Source of the DNA: Platycnemis pennipes
Lineage: Eukaryota; Arthropoda; Insecta; Odonata; Platycnemididae
DNA length: 64,000 nt
NCBI GenBank assembly: GCA_933228895.1
Contig: OW121854.1
Location: forward strand, 51,192,609 to 51,256,608
Reading direction: 5' to 3'
The notes beneath the pieces are model-generated. The model searched no databases and had not been told where the DNA came from. It was given only the letters and a program-made list of their open reading frames with translations. Below are positions 57,801 through 64,000 of the stretch, one piece after another (the first letter of the stretch is position 1; the number at the start of each line of letters is the position of its first letter). The translations under genes were made by a program, and so were the position numbers.

Positions 57801-59448
57801 CTTTCGCAGTCCATGTCTGAGTGAAGTGTTTTTTTTTTTTTGTGTTTCTCCACGATTACGTGGTTGTCCACCAACGTAATCGTGGAGAAACCCCCCCAAA
57901 AAAAACCACATCACTCTAACTGAATGAGTATACCTCCAATCATCATCATTAGTCATCAATCCTTCGATTGGTTTGACTCAGCTCTCCACTGAGTTCTTCT
58001 ATCGGCTAATCTCTTCATAGATATTTACATTTTTCTTCTCTTTCACATCCTTCATCACTTGTTGCATATATCTAACTCGAGGCCTTCCTTTGCCATTTTT
58101 CCCATCCTCTTGTCTTTCAACGATTGTCTTCATCAGGCCATCGTGTCTTAAGGTATGGCCGATTAAGTTATCCCGTCTTCTTCTTAGAGTTATACCTCTG
58201 ACACTAGTTAATAAGCTTTAATGGAGTGTACCATCTGCTTGGAAGCGTACTTAGCAACACCTAGTGGCAGGTAGAGGAAAGAGTTTGACGTCATATGTAT
58301 GATTTACCAGCATGCAATAGTTTGCTCTCATGTTTTCGCACCATTGAATTTTGTCACTTTTTAATTTGAGAAAAAATACTTAACATCATTTTCAAATCAA
58401 ATGGCTTAAAATACTCCAGAGGTTGCAATGAATGCAAGAAATGTCTAATTGCCTCATGCAGGAACTGTAGACAGTGCCGTGCTGCTTTAAAATTTAACTT
58501 TTCAAATTAACATAACTTATAATTTAGTGGATGGCAAAATATTCGACATTAAATTGAAAAAACCTGCTGCTACTTCTTTTTAGTATTATTGGTGGCAGGT
58601 GCGTACAATGAGTTAGTAGTTATTTATGAATGTAGGATGTAAATTGGTTGTTTGAATGGAAATCATAATTTTGTTACAATCAAATTCGCTTGTTGGACAT
58701 GAAATACATTTCAGTCTCCGAATAAGAAAAGGTTTTTCCATTCCCAATGTATCCCTGGCAGATGCTTGGGTCACCCAGGCCTTGAGCAAGGCCTGACTTT
58801 TATTCTGTCTGACCAGGTTTCAGTACAGTTCATTGTCTTCAGGTGAAAATTAAAATAATGAATATGTGTATAGGTACACACGGAATTGTAATTTTCACCT
58901 GAAGATACTGTACTGTGGTGAGGCCTGGTCATGCAGGATAAAAATTATATGTAGAATTGCAGGGTTATCTTTACCCTTCCTTCCCGAGATGAGAGAATTC
59001 TACCTAGGCAAGGCTGAAACAATATCTCACTACCATTCTTTGGTGAAATAGTGGTATCATACAAAAGCTCATGTCTGTCATCAATCAATTCGTTATATCT
59101 CTAGGCAGAATGAAGATTTTCTAACATAACCTCACCTGCTCCCCGTATCTGTTGAGGTTTTAACCATTTATAATTTTAGTAGTGTAAGTACAGTTATGTA
59201 TTTGATACTAAGATCCTTATAACGTAGTGACACTAATAGCTTACATCATTTAAAGTATTTCTATTTATAAATTTTTGTTATACTCCACTGAATGAATTTT
59301 AATGCCCAGAAGCAGTAGAATCAATACTAAATTTATTATATATATTTTTTTAAAGGAAGGGCCTGGTGTAGCCGAGATGCTTGATATACTGGGAAAAGAT
59401 AGGTCTCTGGTGCGCCTTCAACGACTGTCCTCTCTGAAAAAATCATGA
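18674..59448 (+). CDS. EARS2: mitochondrial glutamyl-tRNA synthetase
   Basis: Charges mitochondrial tRNA(Glu), and in many eukaryotes tRNA(Gln) for later transamidation, in the mitochondrial matrix. Nine exons: 18674-18833, 19185-19420, 23852-24046, 25080-25291, 27628-27847, 36387-36544, 39747-39904, 52607-52764 and 59356-59448. They total 1590 nt and 529 aa (human 523). All junctions are GT-AG and the phases agree throughout. A basic, acid-poor leader (about residues 1-42) fits a mitochondrial targeting signal. The class I signatures are FAPSPTGQLHLGS (HIGH-type, 48-60) and GSKLSKR (KMSKS-type, KLSKR at 290-294). The C-terminal half is the helical anticodon-binding domain. An in-frame stop at 18650 precedes the first ATG (18674); the ATG at 18725 is an alternative start 17 codons later. 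Introns of up to 12.7 kb are filled with mobile elements. Confidence 0.95.
19185..19420 (+). CDS. EARS2: EARS2 exon 2 (HIGH motif)
   Basis: Acceptor TTTTGTTCAG. Residues 54-132, starting (G)[18 protein letters not shown], then [10 protein letters not shown] and [17 protein letters not shown]. Ends at a codon boundary before GTTTGC. Confidence 0.95.
19449..19483 (-). repeat. short LINE family A fragment (RT QGC box)
   Basis: On the minus strand GTAAGGAGTGAGACAAGGCT and the following GTGCACTGTCTCC match the [10 protein letters not shown] coding stretch at about 47741-47775. Only about 35 bp is clearly related. It sits 28 bp after exon 2. Confidence 0.55.
19500..21200. repeat. unclassified repeat region with direct and inverted internal copies
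   Basis: A block of about 165 bp at 20555-20725 (TTGCTTCACCAATT, ACTTAAAAACCAATCCTAG, CCAGGATGTACTTGAACTGCC) recurs at about 20925-21090. An inverted piece (GATTGGTTTTTAAGTGGTCT) lies at about 20787-20810. No coding frame. AGGTCA/TGACCT-like motifs are frequent at both edges. It is probably one mobile element, but its ends are unclear. Confidence 0.45.
21215..22560 (-). pseudogene. RTE-like LINE copy (family A), truncated at both ends
   Basis: On the minus strand the end of an apurinic-type endonuclease reads [19 protein letters not shown] (about 22250-22190). A linker follows ([18 protein letters not shown], about 22050), then the start of the RT region: [14 protein letters not shown] (21740) and DDIPAELI (about 21515). 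Homology to the plus-strand copy at 46862-47520 stops near 21215, before the catalytic box. Several stops. It lies in EARS2 intron 2. Confidence 0.7.
22561..23851. other. EARS2 intron 2, distal part: nothing recognised
   Basis: AT-rich intron sequence with no coding or repeat structure that I can support. Confidence 0.5.
23852..24046 (+). CDS. EARS2: EARS2 exon 3
   Basis: Acceptor TTGTTTCAG. Residues 133-197, including [17 protein letters not shown] and [13 protein letters not shown], the conserved catalytic-domain insert. Ends YCVRFK before GTTTTT. Confidence 0.95.
24047..25079. other. EARS2 intron 3
   Basis: No gene or mobile element seen. A short (GA)n microsatellite lies at about 24543-24558. 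Confidence 0.5.
25080..25291 (+). CDS. EARS2: EARS2 exon 4
   Basis: Acceptor TCTTTTTAG. Residues 198 to about 268: [42 protein letters not shown], the glutamate and tRNA acceptor-binding part of the Rossmann fold. Phase 2 donor at 25292. Confidence 0.95.
25440..26095 (-). pseudogene. RTE-like LINE family A 3' end
   Basis: The minus strand reads [57 protein letters not shown] and [14 protein letters not shown] (25845-25528). This is the C-terminal domain after the reverse transcriptase, the same as at 51164-51562. The 3' terminus ends in an ATGATGATGA-type tail (about 25455), typical of RTE-group elements. It is 5'-truncated near 26095 and lies in EARS2 intron 4. Confidence 0.75.
26096..27100. 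other. EARS2 intron 4, middle: nothing recognised
   Basis: No coding frame. CCACCAGAGGG.../...CTGGTGG inverted pieces near 26605-26640. Confidence 0.4.
27165..27480 (+). pseudogene. LINE C-terminal fragment, plus strand
   Basis: Frames read [17 protein letters not shown] (about 27190-27240), then [20 protein letters not shown] (about 27340-27400). This is the post-RT domain of an RTE-like LINE, diverged from family A. Stops and frame breaks are present. Confidence 0.55.
27628..27847 (+). CDS. EARS2: EARS2 exon 5 (KMSKS motif)
   Basis: Acceptor GCATTTCAG. Residues 268-341: [20 protein letters not shown], then SKLSKRQGD, the KMSKS-class loop that closes over ATP. Donor GTAAGT at 27848. Confidence 0.95.
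27848..28940. repeat. EARS2 intron 5, proximal: Penelope-type terminal fragment
   Basis: TATATAAACTC (about 28160) is followed by TTTGATAAAGTGACC-AGCAAC-GGCCAC-GAAACGTCAGG (28199-28236). A helix (GTGACC with GGCCAC) is followed by GAAAC, the same layout as the hammerhead-like Penelope ends at 4.1 and 5.4 kb. A further CTTCAGGTCCTGAAGAAGCC hairpin lies at about 28736. GC-rich DNA at 28310-28700 has no recognisable gene. Confidence 0.4.
28941..29780. mobile_element. unclassified TIR element, copy 1
   Basis: TAGGGTAGTTTCCT (28941-28954) and its inverse AGGAAACTACCCTA (29767-29780) bound an 840-bp non-coding unit. If the outer TA is the duplicated target, the inverted repeat is GGGTAGTTTCCT. The whole unit is found again, inverted and interrupted, at about 57240-58480. 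Confidence 0.6.
29932..31100 (-). pseudogene. YqaJ-type (lambda exonuclease-like) nuclease relic
   Basis: The minus strand carries a 164-aa frame (30998-30504) with KCRAKQKL and, near its end, [13 protein letters not shown]. Broken frames then read [20 protein letters not shown] (about 30370-30310), the catalytic E-V-K strand of the YqaJ/PD-(D/E)XK fold, and [20 protein letters not shown] (30160-30100), the conserved C-terminal helix. Such YqaJ proteins are repetitive in many animal genomes and probably travel with DNA transposons. Stops separate the pieces. It lies in EARS2 intron 5. Confidence 0.6.
31101..36386. other. EARS2 intron 5, distal: no gene recognised
   Basis: 5.3 kb of mostly AT-rich sequence. 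A GGCCATTCCATGTCAAGTG motif near 31530 resembles a dispersed non-coding repeat. The open frame at 33686-33333 (117 codons, minus) overlaps a GC-rich patch with a CCACCTGCCAGGTGG palindrome (about 33389-33405) but shows no domain. No exon with good splice sites was found. Confidence 0.4.
36387..36544 (+). CDS. EARS2: EARS2 exon 6
   Basis: Acceptor TTTTTCCAG. Residues 342 to about 394: [20 protein letters not shown], then [10 protein letters not shown]; start of the anticodon-binding domain. Phase 2 donor GTAATG. Confidence 0.92.
36545..37150. other. EARS2 intron 6, proximal: nothing recognised
   Basis: No coding signal or repeat structure that I can support. Confidence 0.4.
37150..38560 (-). 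pseudogene. LINE endonuclease and linker fragment (family B)
   Basis: The minus strand reads [19 protein letters not shown] (about 38480), [14 protein letters not shown] and [20 protein letters not shown] (about 38170-38020). This is the apurinic endonuclease domain of an RTE-like non-LTR retrotransposon, in which the GDxN catalytic loop appears as [20 protein letters not shown] (about 37650) belongs to the linker before RT. Many stops. It lies in EARS2 intron 6. Confidence 0.6.
38561..39746. other. EARS2 intron 6, distal: nothing recognised
   Basis: AT-rich, without coding or structural signals that I can support. Confidence 0.4.
39747..39904 (+). CDS. EARS2: EARS2 exon 7
   Basis: Acceptor TCTTTCACAG. 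Residues 394 to about 447: [38 protein letters not shown]. Phase 1 donor GTTGGT. Confidence 0.92.
39905..41060. other. EARS2 intron 7, proximal: nothing firm
   Basis: T/C-rich on the plus strand, so possibly very old minus-oriented LINE sequence, but no motif is clear enough to call. Confidence 0.35.
41068..41240. mobile_element. piggyBac-like MITE candidate with two 17-bp palindromes
   Basis: Two palindromes, GTCGAGTGATACTCGAC (about 41087, one mismatched central pair) and GTCGAGTGTCACTCGAC (about 41133), sit between degenerate inverted ends (TAACCCCTTAGCC and, inverted, CAACCCTTTGCAC). The ends resemble TTAA-CCCTTT-type MITEs such as the one at 11700, but the TTAA flanks are not intact. 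Confidence 0.45.
41985..43165. repeat. internal direct repeat, copy 1 of 2
   Basis: Matches 44175-45040 in order and orientation at roughly 80% by eye. Anchors: CCGCAAGGGTGCC, GAGTGAGGCCTCCCG, CATTAACACCGTCGATAT, GAATACTCATCGGCAATTCA, CATCTAAAACG. Copy 1 has about 300 bp extra (about 42660-42890), including a TTCGAAACCC motif. Confidence 0.75.
43490..43770 (-). pseudogene. LINE reverse transcriptase fragment (family B-like)
   Basis: The minus strand reads [20 protein letters not shown] and [11 protein letters not shown], then a broken RGVAxGCA stretch (about 43760-43540). This is the RT segment from the first catalytic Asp to the QGC box. It sits inside the 5-kb TIR element between the two direct repeats. 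Confidence 0.55.
44175..45040. repeat. internal direct repeat, copy 2 of 2
   Basis: Second copy of the block described at 41985-43165, about 2.2 kb further on. It begins at GACCGCAAGGGTGCCCTGCG and ends after GTATGGAAAAGAGAGCGATG. Non-coding. Confidence 0.75.
45090..45650 (-). pseudogene. LINE C-terminal fragment (family B-like)
   Basis: The minus strand reads [12 protein letters not shown], then [20 protein letters not shown] and EMVGEERK (about 45480-45290). This is the post-RT domain of an RTE-like LINE. It follows direct repeat copy 2 inside the 5-kb element. The relative order (C-terminus upstream of RT on that strand) shows it is not the same insertion as 43490-43770 in its original layout. 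Confidence 0.55.
45651..46782. other. 5-kb element, right interior: nothing recognised
   Basis: The 129-codon open frame at 46239-46628 has no recognisable domain and no support. The remainder is unique sequence. Confidence 0.4.
47359..47464 (-). mobile_element. short SINE insertion with 7-bp target duplication
   Basis: 106 bp inserted in the LINE and flanked by AGATCAA on both sides (47352-47358 and 47465-47471). On the minus strand it reads ACATCTACATAATACCCTGC, AAGCCACC...GGTGTGTGGCAGGG, then GGTGA...TCACC. The CCCTGCAAGCCACC and GGTGTGTGGCAGGG parts can fold into a hairpin. Another copy lies at about 56081-56176. Confidence 0.8.
48121..51054 (-). mobile_element. Tigger/pogo (Tc1-mariner group) DNA transposon
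   Basis: 2934 bp, starting CAGTGAACTCTTGTTAGCACG and ending (inverted) CAGTGAACTCCCGTTAGTATG, flanked by TA (48119-48120, 51055-51056). Subterminal motifs (ACGTGCTAAC/AGAGG) recur several times at both ends, as expected for transposase binding sites. The transposase gene is on the minus strand. Removing the element restores the LINE frame [11 protein letters not shown] exactly. Confidence 0.92.
48918..50510 (-). pseudogene. Tigger-type transposase (CENP-B HTH plus DDE), frameshifted
   Basis: Minus strand. 50510-50120 carries the N-terminal psq/CENP-B-like helix-turn-helix: [37 protein letters not shown], and the second [23 protein letters not shown]. After a frameshift near 50120 and a TGA near 50090 the DDE domain follows: [17 protein letters not shown] (first Asp), [12 protein letters not shown] (second Asp), [19 protein letters not shown] (third Asp). 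Another frameshift near 49530 leads to the C-terminal domain (49537-48918), ending in an acidic [12 protein letters not shown] segment. All three Asp residues are present, but the frame is broken at least three times. Confidence 0.88.
51991..52200 (-). repeat. LINE family A 3'-end fragment
   Basis: Begins with an ATCATCATCGTGGGTCAACA tail and continues with the diverged 3' region shared with 25455 and 57936 (minus orientation). It lies only about 400 bp after the nested plus-strand copy. Confidence 0.6.
52355..52534. mobile_element. 152-bp foldback insertion with 14-bp target duplication
   Basis: TGCTTGGATTTTGT occurs at 52355-52368 and again at 52521-52534. Between them is a near-perfect inverted repeat (52367-52488) with about 54-bp arms around the centre ACAGGAATTCCTGT; arm ends are GTGAAGATGC and GCATCTTCAC. 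The open frame through it is an artefact of the palindrome. It lies about 70 bp before the exon 8 acceptor of EARS2. Confidence 0.8.
52607..52764 (+). CDS. EARS2: EARS2 exon 8
   Basis: Acceptor TTTTTTTTCAG. Residues 447-499: (D)[17 protein letters not shown], then [19 protein letters not shown], matching the FxxVMKLLRxALSG block of orthologues. The open frame runs upstream through the intron to 52354, but that part is a foldback insertion and is not exon. Confidence 0.88.
52765..54258. other. EARS2 intron 8, proximal: nothing recognised
   Basis: No gene. Moderately GC-rich patches at 53740-53900 without coding features. Confidence 0.4.
54730..56590 (-). pseudogene. piggyBac transposase relic (PGBD/DDE_Tnp_1_7)
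   Basis: Minus strand. The 55973-55626 frame reads [39 protein letters not shown] and [19 protein letters not shown], where the D of TIDE is the first catalytic Asp region. 55397-55191 contains [11 protein letters not shown]. 55086-54856 reads [19 protein letters not shown] and [14 protein letters not shown], followed by a Cys-rich tail (about 54830-54740). The N-terminus is poorly preserved (56584-56399). Multiple frame breaks. Confidence 0.85.
56081..56176 (+). mobile_element. short SINE, second copy
   Basis: ACATCTACGCGATACCCTGC, AAGCCACCGTGAG-TGTGTGTGGCAGGGGGTGA, TCACC, CATGCACTA: the same family and layout as the 47359-47464 insertion, read on the plus strand. It is embedded in the piggyBac relic, so it is younger than that element. 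Confidence 0.75.
57815..57922. repeat. foldback hairpin with 18-bp perfect inner stem
   Basis: GTTTCTCCACGATTACGT pairs exactly with ACGTAATCGTGGAGAAAC across a short loop (about 57843-57890). Outer arms (GTGAAGTG-T(13) and A(8)-CCACATCAC) extend the symmetry to about 45 bp per side with a poly-T/poly-A section. Confidence 0.8.
57936..58192 (-). repeat. LINE family A 3'-end fragment
   Basis: The tail ATCATCATCATTAGTCATCA is followed by the minus-strand 3' coding end ([18 protein letters not shown] sequence near 58110-58150). Inserted within TIR element copy 2. Confidence 0.7.
58814..58935. repeat. inverted-repeat (foldback) sequence in intron 8
   Basis: CAGTACAG...CTTCAGGTGAAAATTA pairs with TAATTTTCACCTGAAG-ATA-CTGTACTG; outer CTGACCAGG pairs with GGCCTGGTCA. 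Loop about 35 bp. It resembles Penelope terminal hairpins, but no coding part is nearby. Confidence 0.6.
59356..59448 (+). CDS. EARS2: EARS2 exon 9 (C-terminus)
   Basis: Acceptor TTTTTTTAAAG. Reads [20 protein letters not shown] to TGA 59446-59448, residues 500-529. It aligns with the PPVAEMMLALGP tail of the human enzyme. Confidence 0.9.
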   Translation, partial: EGPGVAEMLDILGKDRSLVRLQRLSSLKKS

Positions 59449-60200
59449 GATATTTTAATGTAAGTTACGTAAATAATTTTAATTCATAAAAATGTTTTCC
59501 AATCGTTTGTCTGTGTTTGATTAAATGCATTGCATATATACCTCTCCATCCATTTTCTCTGACCCTCCATAGGTAAGGAGACACTGTTTTGGTAATAATT
59601 GCAAGACATTTGATATTTCCTGCATTTCATCAATTCAATGCAGTTTTTGTATTTTAGGCAAACATCTAAGCATTTTCATATGGTAGGAAATGAAAACATA
59701 GTTATGACAGTAGGCATAGGCTTGTGAATATTTTTATTAAATAACATATGCTACAAATATTATATTTTATGCAAAATTAGAGTTTTTATCAACACACTTA
59801 AATACTTATAATGCATACAAGGATGTTTTCATGGGTGTAATGTTACTTTTCACACTTCTGAGTAATTATAAGATACTGCAACATGCTATTAGTCACGCAT
59901 TATACACATTCAGAGTGAGTCGACTTCTATGATCTAAAAACATGTTCACTCTTGGAAAGAAAGTTATCATTCACTACATTGGAGTATACAATGATCTGGA
60001 AAATTAAATGAAACCTTTCCACACAGTATTAATACCTACATTTTGTATGCGAAGGCAGCTCTTTCATGGTTGTAGTTTGGAAATCAACTATGTAGCAAGG
60101 TTGGCATTGTATTTATTCTTTGTTCCTGATTCCATAATGATCAATATCAATGATCAATAATCTCAAAATATTTCGTAAATAAATATTTTTGTGTCTTACT
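59449..60200 (+). other. EARS2 3' UTR with candidate polyadenylation signal
   Basis: AT-rich sequence after the stop. AATAAA at 60178-60183 is followed by a GT-rich stretch (TTTTTGTGTC), a plausible cleavage context. The true end is not determinable here. Confidence 0.4.
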
Positions 60201-62622
60201 TAGTGTACATTATTTGGGAATATTTTGTAAAGAAGTTTTTGTAGAGTTGAAGGCAGTAAGTTAAATTTCATTCAATTAATAAGTGTTAAACTTCAGAAAG
60301 TGGATGTGTTTTTCAGCTCTGCAATGAATGAATACATTTTTAGATTGTTTGAGCCTTCTCTTATTTCTAAAATTTCTGGATAGTAGATATTTCTTCCATA
60401 GCTGTAGTAACATTTCTTTTATGCCTGTGGTGAATTAAGTGCATATTTTTGTCTGCTGATATTAAGCTCCTCAAAGAATGTCAGTAAAGAATATTTGTGT
60501 GATGTCGGTCATTAATTTTATTTTGGGCTAATGCCATGGTTGTTCTAATCCCTGCTGTGAAAAAATTTCTTTTTAGTTAATAGCTCAAACAAACCTTTTA
60601 TTGTGATGAAATGGATGTATAATGGCTTAACTAAATATCACTGCAAGAATTTCAAATATCTTATGGAAAATATGGTAAAAAAATATGTGTCTTGTCAGAA
60701 AATTAGGGTGTAAGCTAGAATGAGATAAATTTGTAGTTGTCATGTTGCTGTAATATTTAAGTGAAGTTGAGATGCCTGCTCTTTGTACATATGTATAAGT
60801 CCTCATAATAGCATTCAAAAGTGTATGATCTGCCCAAAACAAGTGAATACTTTTAGTGTAATCATTCAGAAATATTGATTAGAAGTTTTAATAATGTTCT
60901 TGGTAGGCTGAATGTATCATTTAGTATCTTCATAACATTAGTATCTTTGTCACTCATTTAATATATGTATATTTATTGAAAAAAGAAATTTATTTAATGA
61001 ATTTGCAAAACATGATGATTGTGTTTTGACAGTGAAAGAGTTTTTATTGTTTACATATGTTTTTAAAACCTCTATTAAAATTTATAACATTTAACTTTCT
61101 CTAATGCACTGAGATAAAAGAGTGATCTGGCTTAGGGAGCCCCAAGATTTAGCTTTGAGAATAATTGATAACAAAATTGTTTATTATATTCTACTCGTAA
61201 ATCTCATTTTATTGCTTAACAAATTTTTGATGGCCCATTTGCTGAAGCCATGGTATATGCCCAATGTGCTCGAATCTTTGTATATGTAATGTGAAGCTGA
61301 CGAATGGGAAAAAAGTTTGATGTTTGCCTATGCTAAGTGTTGGGCAGGGTGAAATGGAAATGAAATAAGCAAATGAAATGGAAATTATTTTTCCATTTCA
61401 TTTGCTTATTTTATTTAATTGAACACAGTTTTCCATTAGTGCAAGATCAACTTCCTACAGTGGAGATGAGGGAATGATACTCTGATCTCATGTTGGGGAT
61501 GGGCAAATATGGTAATGTAGACAACTAAACTTTGCAATGTTTTGAAAAAAACAGATTTAGGTACATGAGAAATTGTAGCTTATAATCAGAAGTACTTGCT
61601 GAATCAAGTATTAGAGGCCAAGAAAACAAAGTACTGAATTTCCCAGACTGCCGAGTTTATGCCCTGAATTTCATACCGACGACAACATCAAACATTCATA
61701 TGATAATGAAAGGCTATCTGATATTTCACAAGAATCCTGTATTTATTGTTCATCGATGGTTTTTGTGAGGAGTGGGAAGGGAAAAATCAAAAGTGAAAAA
61801 TCTTCATGGGTTATTGTGTTAATGTTTTGATTTTTACCTTCAGAAAATATTATTACACACTCATTTCATCTTAAAGCTTTGAAGTTAGGAATGATGCTTA
61901 AAAAAGTGCTTGATAAAAACTGTGAACAGTAATTAAATATTTAGTGATATGAAATTGTTCTATCAATAGAGACCACACATACTTAGACACTACAGTATTA
62001 TAAACGAGAGTTAAGAATTAAGCCTTAATGCTTAACAATGCAATAAGTAATCTATCACTCCAAATAAATATATGTCTATTATATCCAGTTCATAGTATAA
62101 GACATTTGTCTTCAATTGGCTGTTTCAATGATAATGAATACCTTCTATATTCATTCACCATAGGATACCATTTGAAATACCACCATGTTTGTGGGGTATT
62201 TTCCTATGCCAATAATCCTACTCTGGAAAGATGAAAATGTTACGTTTCTTCTTTCATGCACTTCTCAAAGCCTAATGGCAAGGCCAAGGCAAGCAGCATC
62301 TCAAGTCACCAAATTTTAAACTTGCTATTACAAATAGTCTCTCACTCAAGAAACTGTCGAAAAGTACTTGATAAACATTGTCTGAACACGCATTTTCACT
62401 TCACAACATGGAAAAATAAATATACATGATGACATCTTTCACTCATGAGAGTTCTACCATTGTGAAATCAACTCAATTCACTATTTTGTATCAGGTTTCA
62501 GGACACAGATTTCTGTGCTACTAATTTACCATCGAGAAGTTCTCAGTCGATGATTTTTGCCTAAATACCCTATTCCTATTGTATTTCAAAGTTGTGCGGG
62601 CAGCGTTTATCCATCTTACTCA
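60200..62622. other. intergenic between EARS2 and the converging gene
   Basis: AT-rich. No coding frame supported. A minus-strand AATAAA-type signal near 61747-61742 could serve the gene on the right. An imperfect palindrome, GAAATGGAAA...TTTCCATTTC, lies at about 61376-61402. Confidence 0.4.
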
Positions 62623-62740
62623 TCAGATCTCTTGAGGACCAAATCCTTTATGGTGATTATAGTTCCCATGGTGAAAGTGGATGGGATCTGAATCATTGAA
62701 GATCATAATATACCTCAATGAACCACCAGAATCCTCAGGC
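62623..62740 (-). CDS. 3'-terminal exon of an unrecognised minus-strand gene
   Basis: A strong acceptor (CATTTTTTTCAG) precedes 62740. The exon then reads (G)PEDSGGSLRYIMIFNDSD and PIHFHHGNYNHHKGFG before stopping at TGA 62625-62623 (38 full codons plus one base). The frame has non-random, protein-like composition with a His-rich tail. The gene would extend beyond the right edge; no further exon is visible up to 64000. I do not recognise the protein. Confidence 0.45.
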
Positions 62741-64000
62741 CTGAAAAAAATGAAAATATCAACATTATATCATTCTTTTAAATTTTATAAACTTATTTTA
62801 GCATAGGTAATGCAGTTTAAAAGTCCAATTTACTCTACTAATTTACTATCATATCCTTTAATTTTTTACAATTTTTGTCTTTAATAAATGCCTGGAATAA
62901 AATGCTTGCCCAATAATAATGGCAGAGTTGGGTTAAGTGAATTTAATCATCATCATTAATTAGCAGAAATAGTTACTGGGGAAAGTGACAGACATCTAAA
63001 GTCATTTTTGCCAACCAGAATGAGGTGGGGGTGGGGTAATATGAGTACATATTGAAAGAAAATTGGGGAAGGATGGAGGAAAATTATCAGCATTGGTGTT
63101 AGTCAATTCTTAATAGAAGACAGCAAAGGTTCAATGGTTTAGTGTACTATATGGCGGGTGGATTATTTACTTCCAGCCGGATTCCCATCATCTAGAAAAG
63201 CTGCCCGTTTTTAGTGATAATTCGTGATGGAGACGTGAAGAACTTGAGTAAAACGTGGTATACTATTCAAAATATGTTGTAGTGTAATGAATTCATGTAA
63301 TGCATGAGATACCATTCGAAAAGCTTAAATCAAATTGCATTAATTATTTCTCAAGCCTGATATGTTGACTGAAGAGCAACCATTTGGTAATTGAAAACAT
63401 GTTTAATACAATGCATTGTAGTGTATGTTTTAGCAGTAGATATTTAATTGTACATACTTGATAAGGGTCCTTGCTGCAATTCAATGCAAACGTAATAATA
63501 ATAATAATAATATACATGATTATTTACTCTGCTATATATCTTTAAATAATATAGGGGTTATTTTAAAATAATATTTTTAAAGCAAATCGCACATTCATTG
63601 GATATGAAATGCAAAAGGGAATTAGTTTGCTGATAAATAGAAATAATTTTGAGGCCTCTCGTTTCATTTTACATGTGATATCAATTGAAGTATAATTCCA
63701 TGAACGCTGCCTTAAACAGTATGTCCCAAAAACAGAATTAAGATTAACTCTAAATTATTTAACCTCAGTTACCAAGGAAATATTAAACATATATTCAATT
63801 AAGCTCTTCATACAATTGAGGAAATGCATCTTTACTTTTCTACAGCCAACAAATTTCTAATTAGTGCATGGTAACTGATAAAAACTTCCCAATGAAAATA
63901 TACATTCACGAATGGAACTGTAGTTACCAGTGCATAATTAGATAAAAACTCTAACTTTTAACTTTACCACTCTATGGGGATAAAAAATGCAAGGGAAATA
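62741..64000. other. probable intron of the minus-strand gene; nothing else seen
   Basis: AT-rich. A short (TAA)n microsatellite at about 63493-63512. No exon with matching splice phase identified. Confidence 0.35.

Larger units (their letters stand above)
57240..58480. mobile_element. unclassified TIR element, copy 2 (inverted, interrupted)
   Basis: 57240-57810 and 58195-58480 match the reverse complement of 28941-29780 in order. Anchors: CAGTTTCCTTCATCAAAG, TTTGTACCCTGCCATAAAT, TCAGAGCCCCTCAGCTCTAG, GAGCCTATAAAA (inverted), CACCTAGTGGCAGGTAGAGG, CTCCAGAGGTTGCAA. The interval holds a foldback hairpin and a LINE tail inserted later. Confidence 0.65.

Overview
The window is insect-type (arthropod) nuclear DNA. 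It is AT-rich, has GT-AG introns with long pyrimidine tracts, and is packed with decayed transposable elements of kinds common in insect genomes: Penelope-like, RTE-like LINE, Tigger, piggyBac, hAT-like, SINE and MITE. I cannot name the order or species. Three conserved single-copy host genes were assembled exon by exon, and one terminal exon of a fourth gene is visible at the right edge. There are no prokaryotic genes, CRISPR arrays or rRNA.

Host genes, left to right: (1) EEF1AKMT1 (eEF1A lysine methyltransferase, formerly N6AMT2) on the minus strand, 4 exons between 8526 and 7641, 204 aa. (2) SEC13 on the minus strand, coding region uninterrupted from 16483 to 15530, 317 aa, with a probable 5'-UTR intron up to 17944. 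(3) EARS2 (mitochondrial glutamyl-tRNA synthetase) on the plus strand, 9 exons from 18674 to 59448, 529 aa; exon phases close exactly (1590 nt). SEC13 and EARS2 are head to head with about 0.6 kb between them. (4) A minus-strand 3'-terminal exon (62740-62623) of an unrecognised gene that converges on EARS2.

EARS2 is spread over about 41 kb because its introns are full of mobile elements. Intron 7 (39905-52606) is a nest. An RTE-like LINE copy (about 41530-51590) is interrupted by a 5.07-kb element with 77-bp terminal inverted repeats (41791-46859), a 106-bp SINE with a 7-bp duplication (47359-47464) and a Tigger/pogo transposon with TA duplication (48121-51054). Just before exon 8 lies a 152-bp foldback insertion flanked by a 14-bp direct repeat. 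Intron 8 carries a decayed piggyBac (54263-57038, TTAA on both sides) whose ends contain repeated perfect palindromes, plus a second copy of an unclassified 0.84-kb TIR element (first copy at 28941-29780, intron 5).

The left 15 kb holds a hAT-like relic (181-2973), Penelope-like fragments with GIY-YIG endonuclease domains and hammerhead-like termini (about 3.7-5.5 kb), an RNase H-bearing LINE tail (about 5.9-6.95 kb), a TIR element containing a higher-order tandem repeat (9322-10781), a TTAA MITE (11700-11840) and two Penelope copies pointing away from each other (about 11.9-14.1 kb). No intact autonomous element was found; every transposase or reverse transcriptase I could follow has stops, frameshifts, truncation or lost catalytic residues. 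The host genes are housekeeping: translation-factor methylation, COPII coat/nuclear pore, and mitochondrial translation. Nothing shows that they act as a unit.
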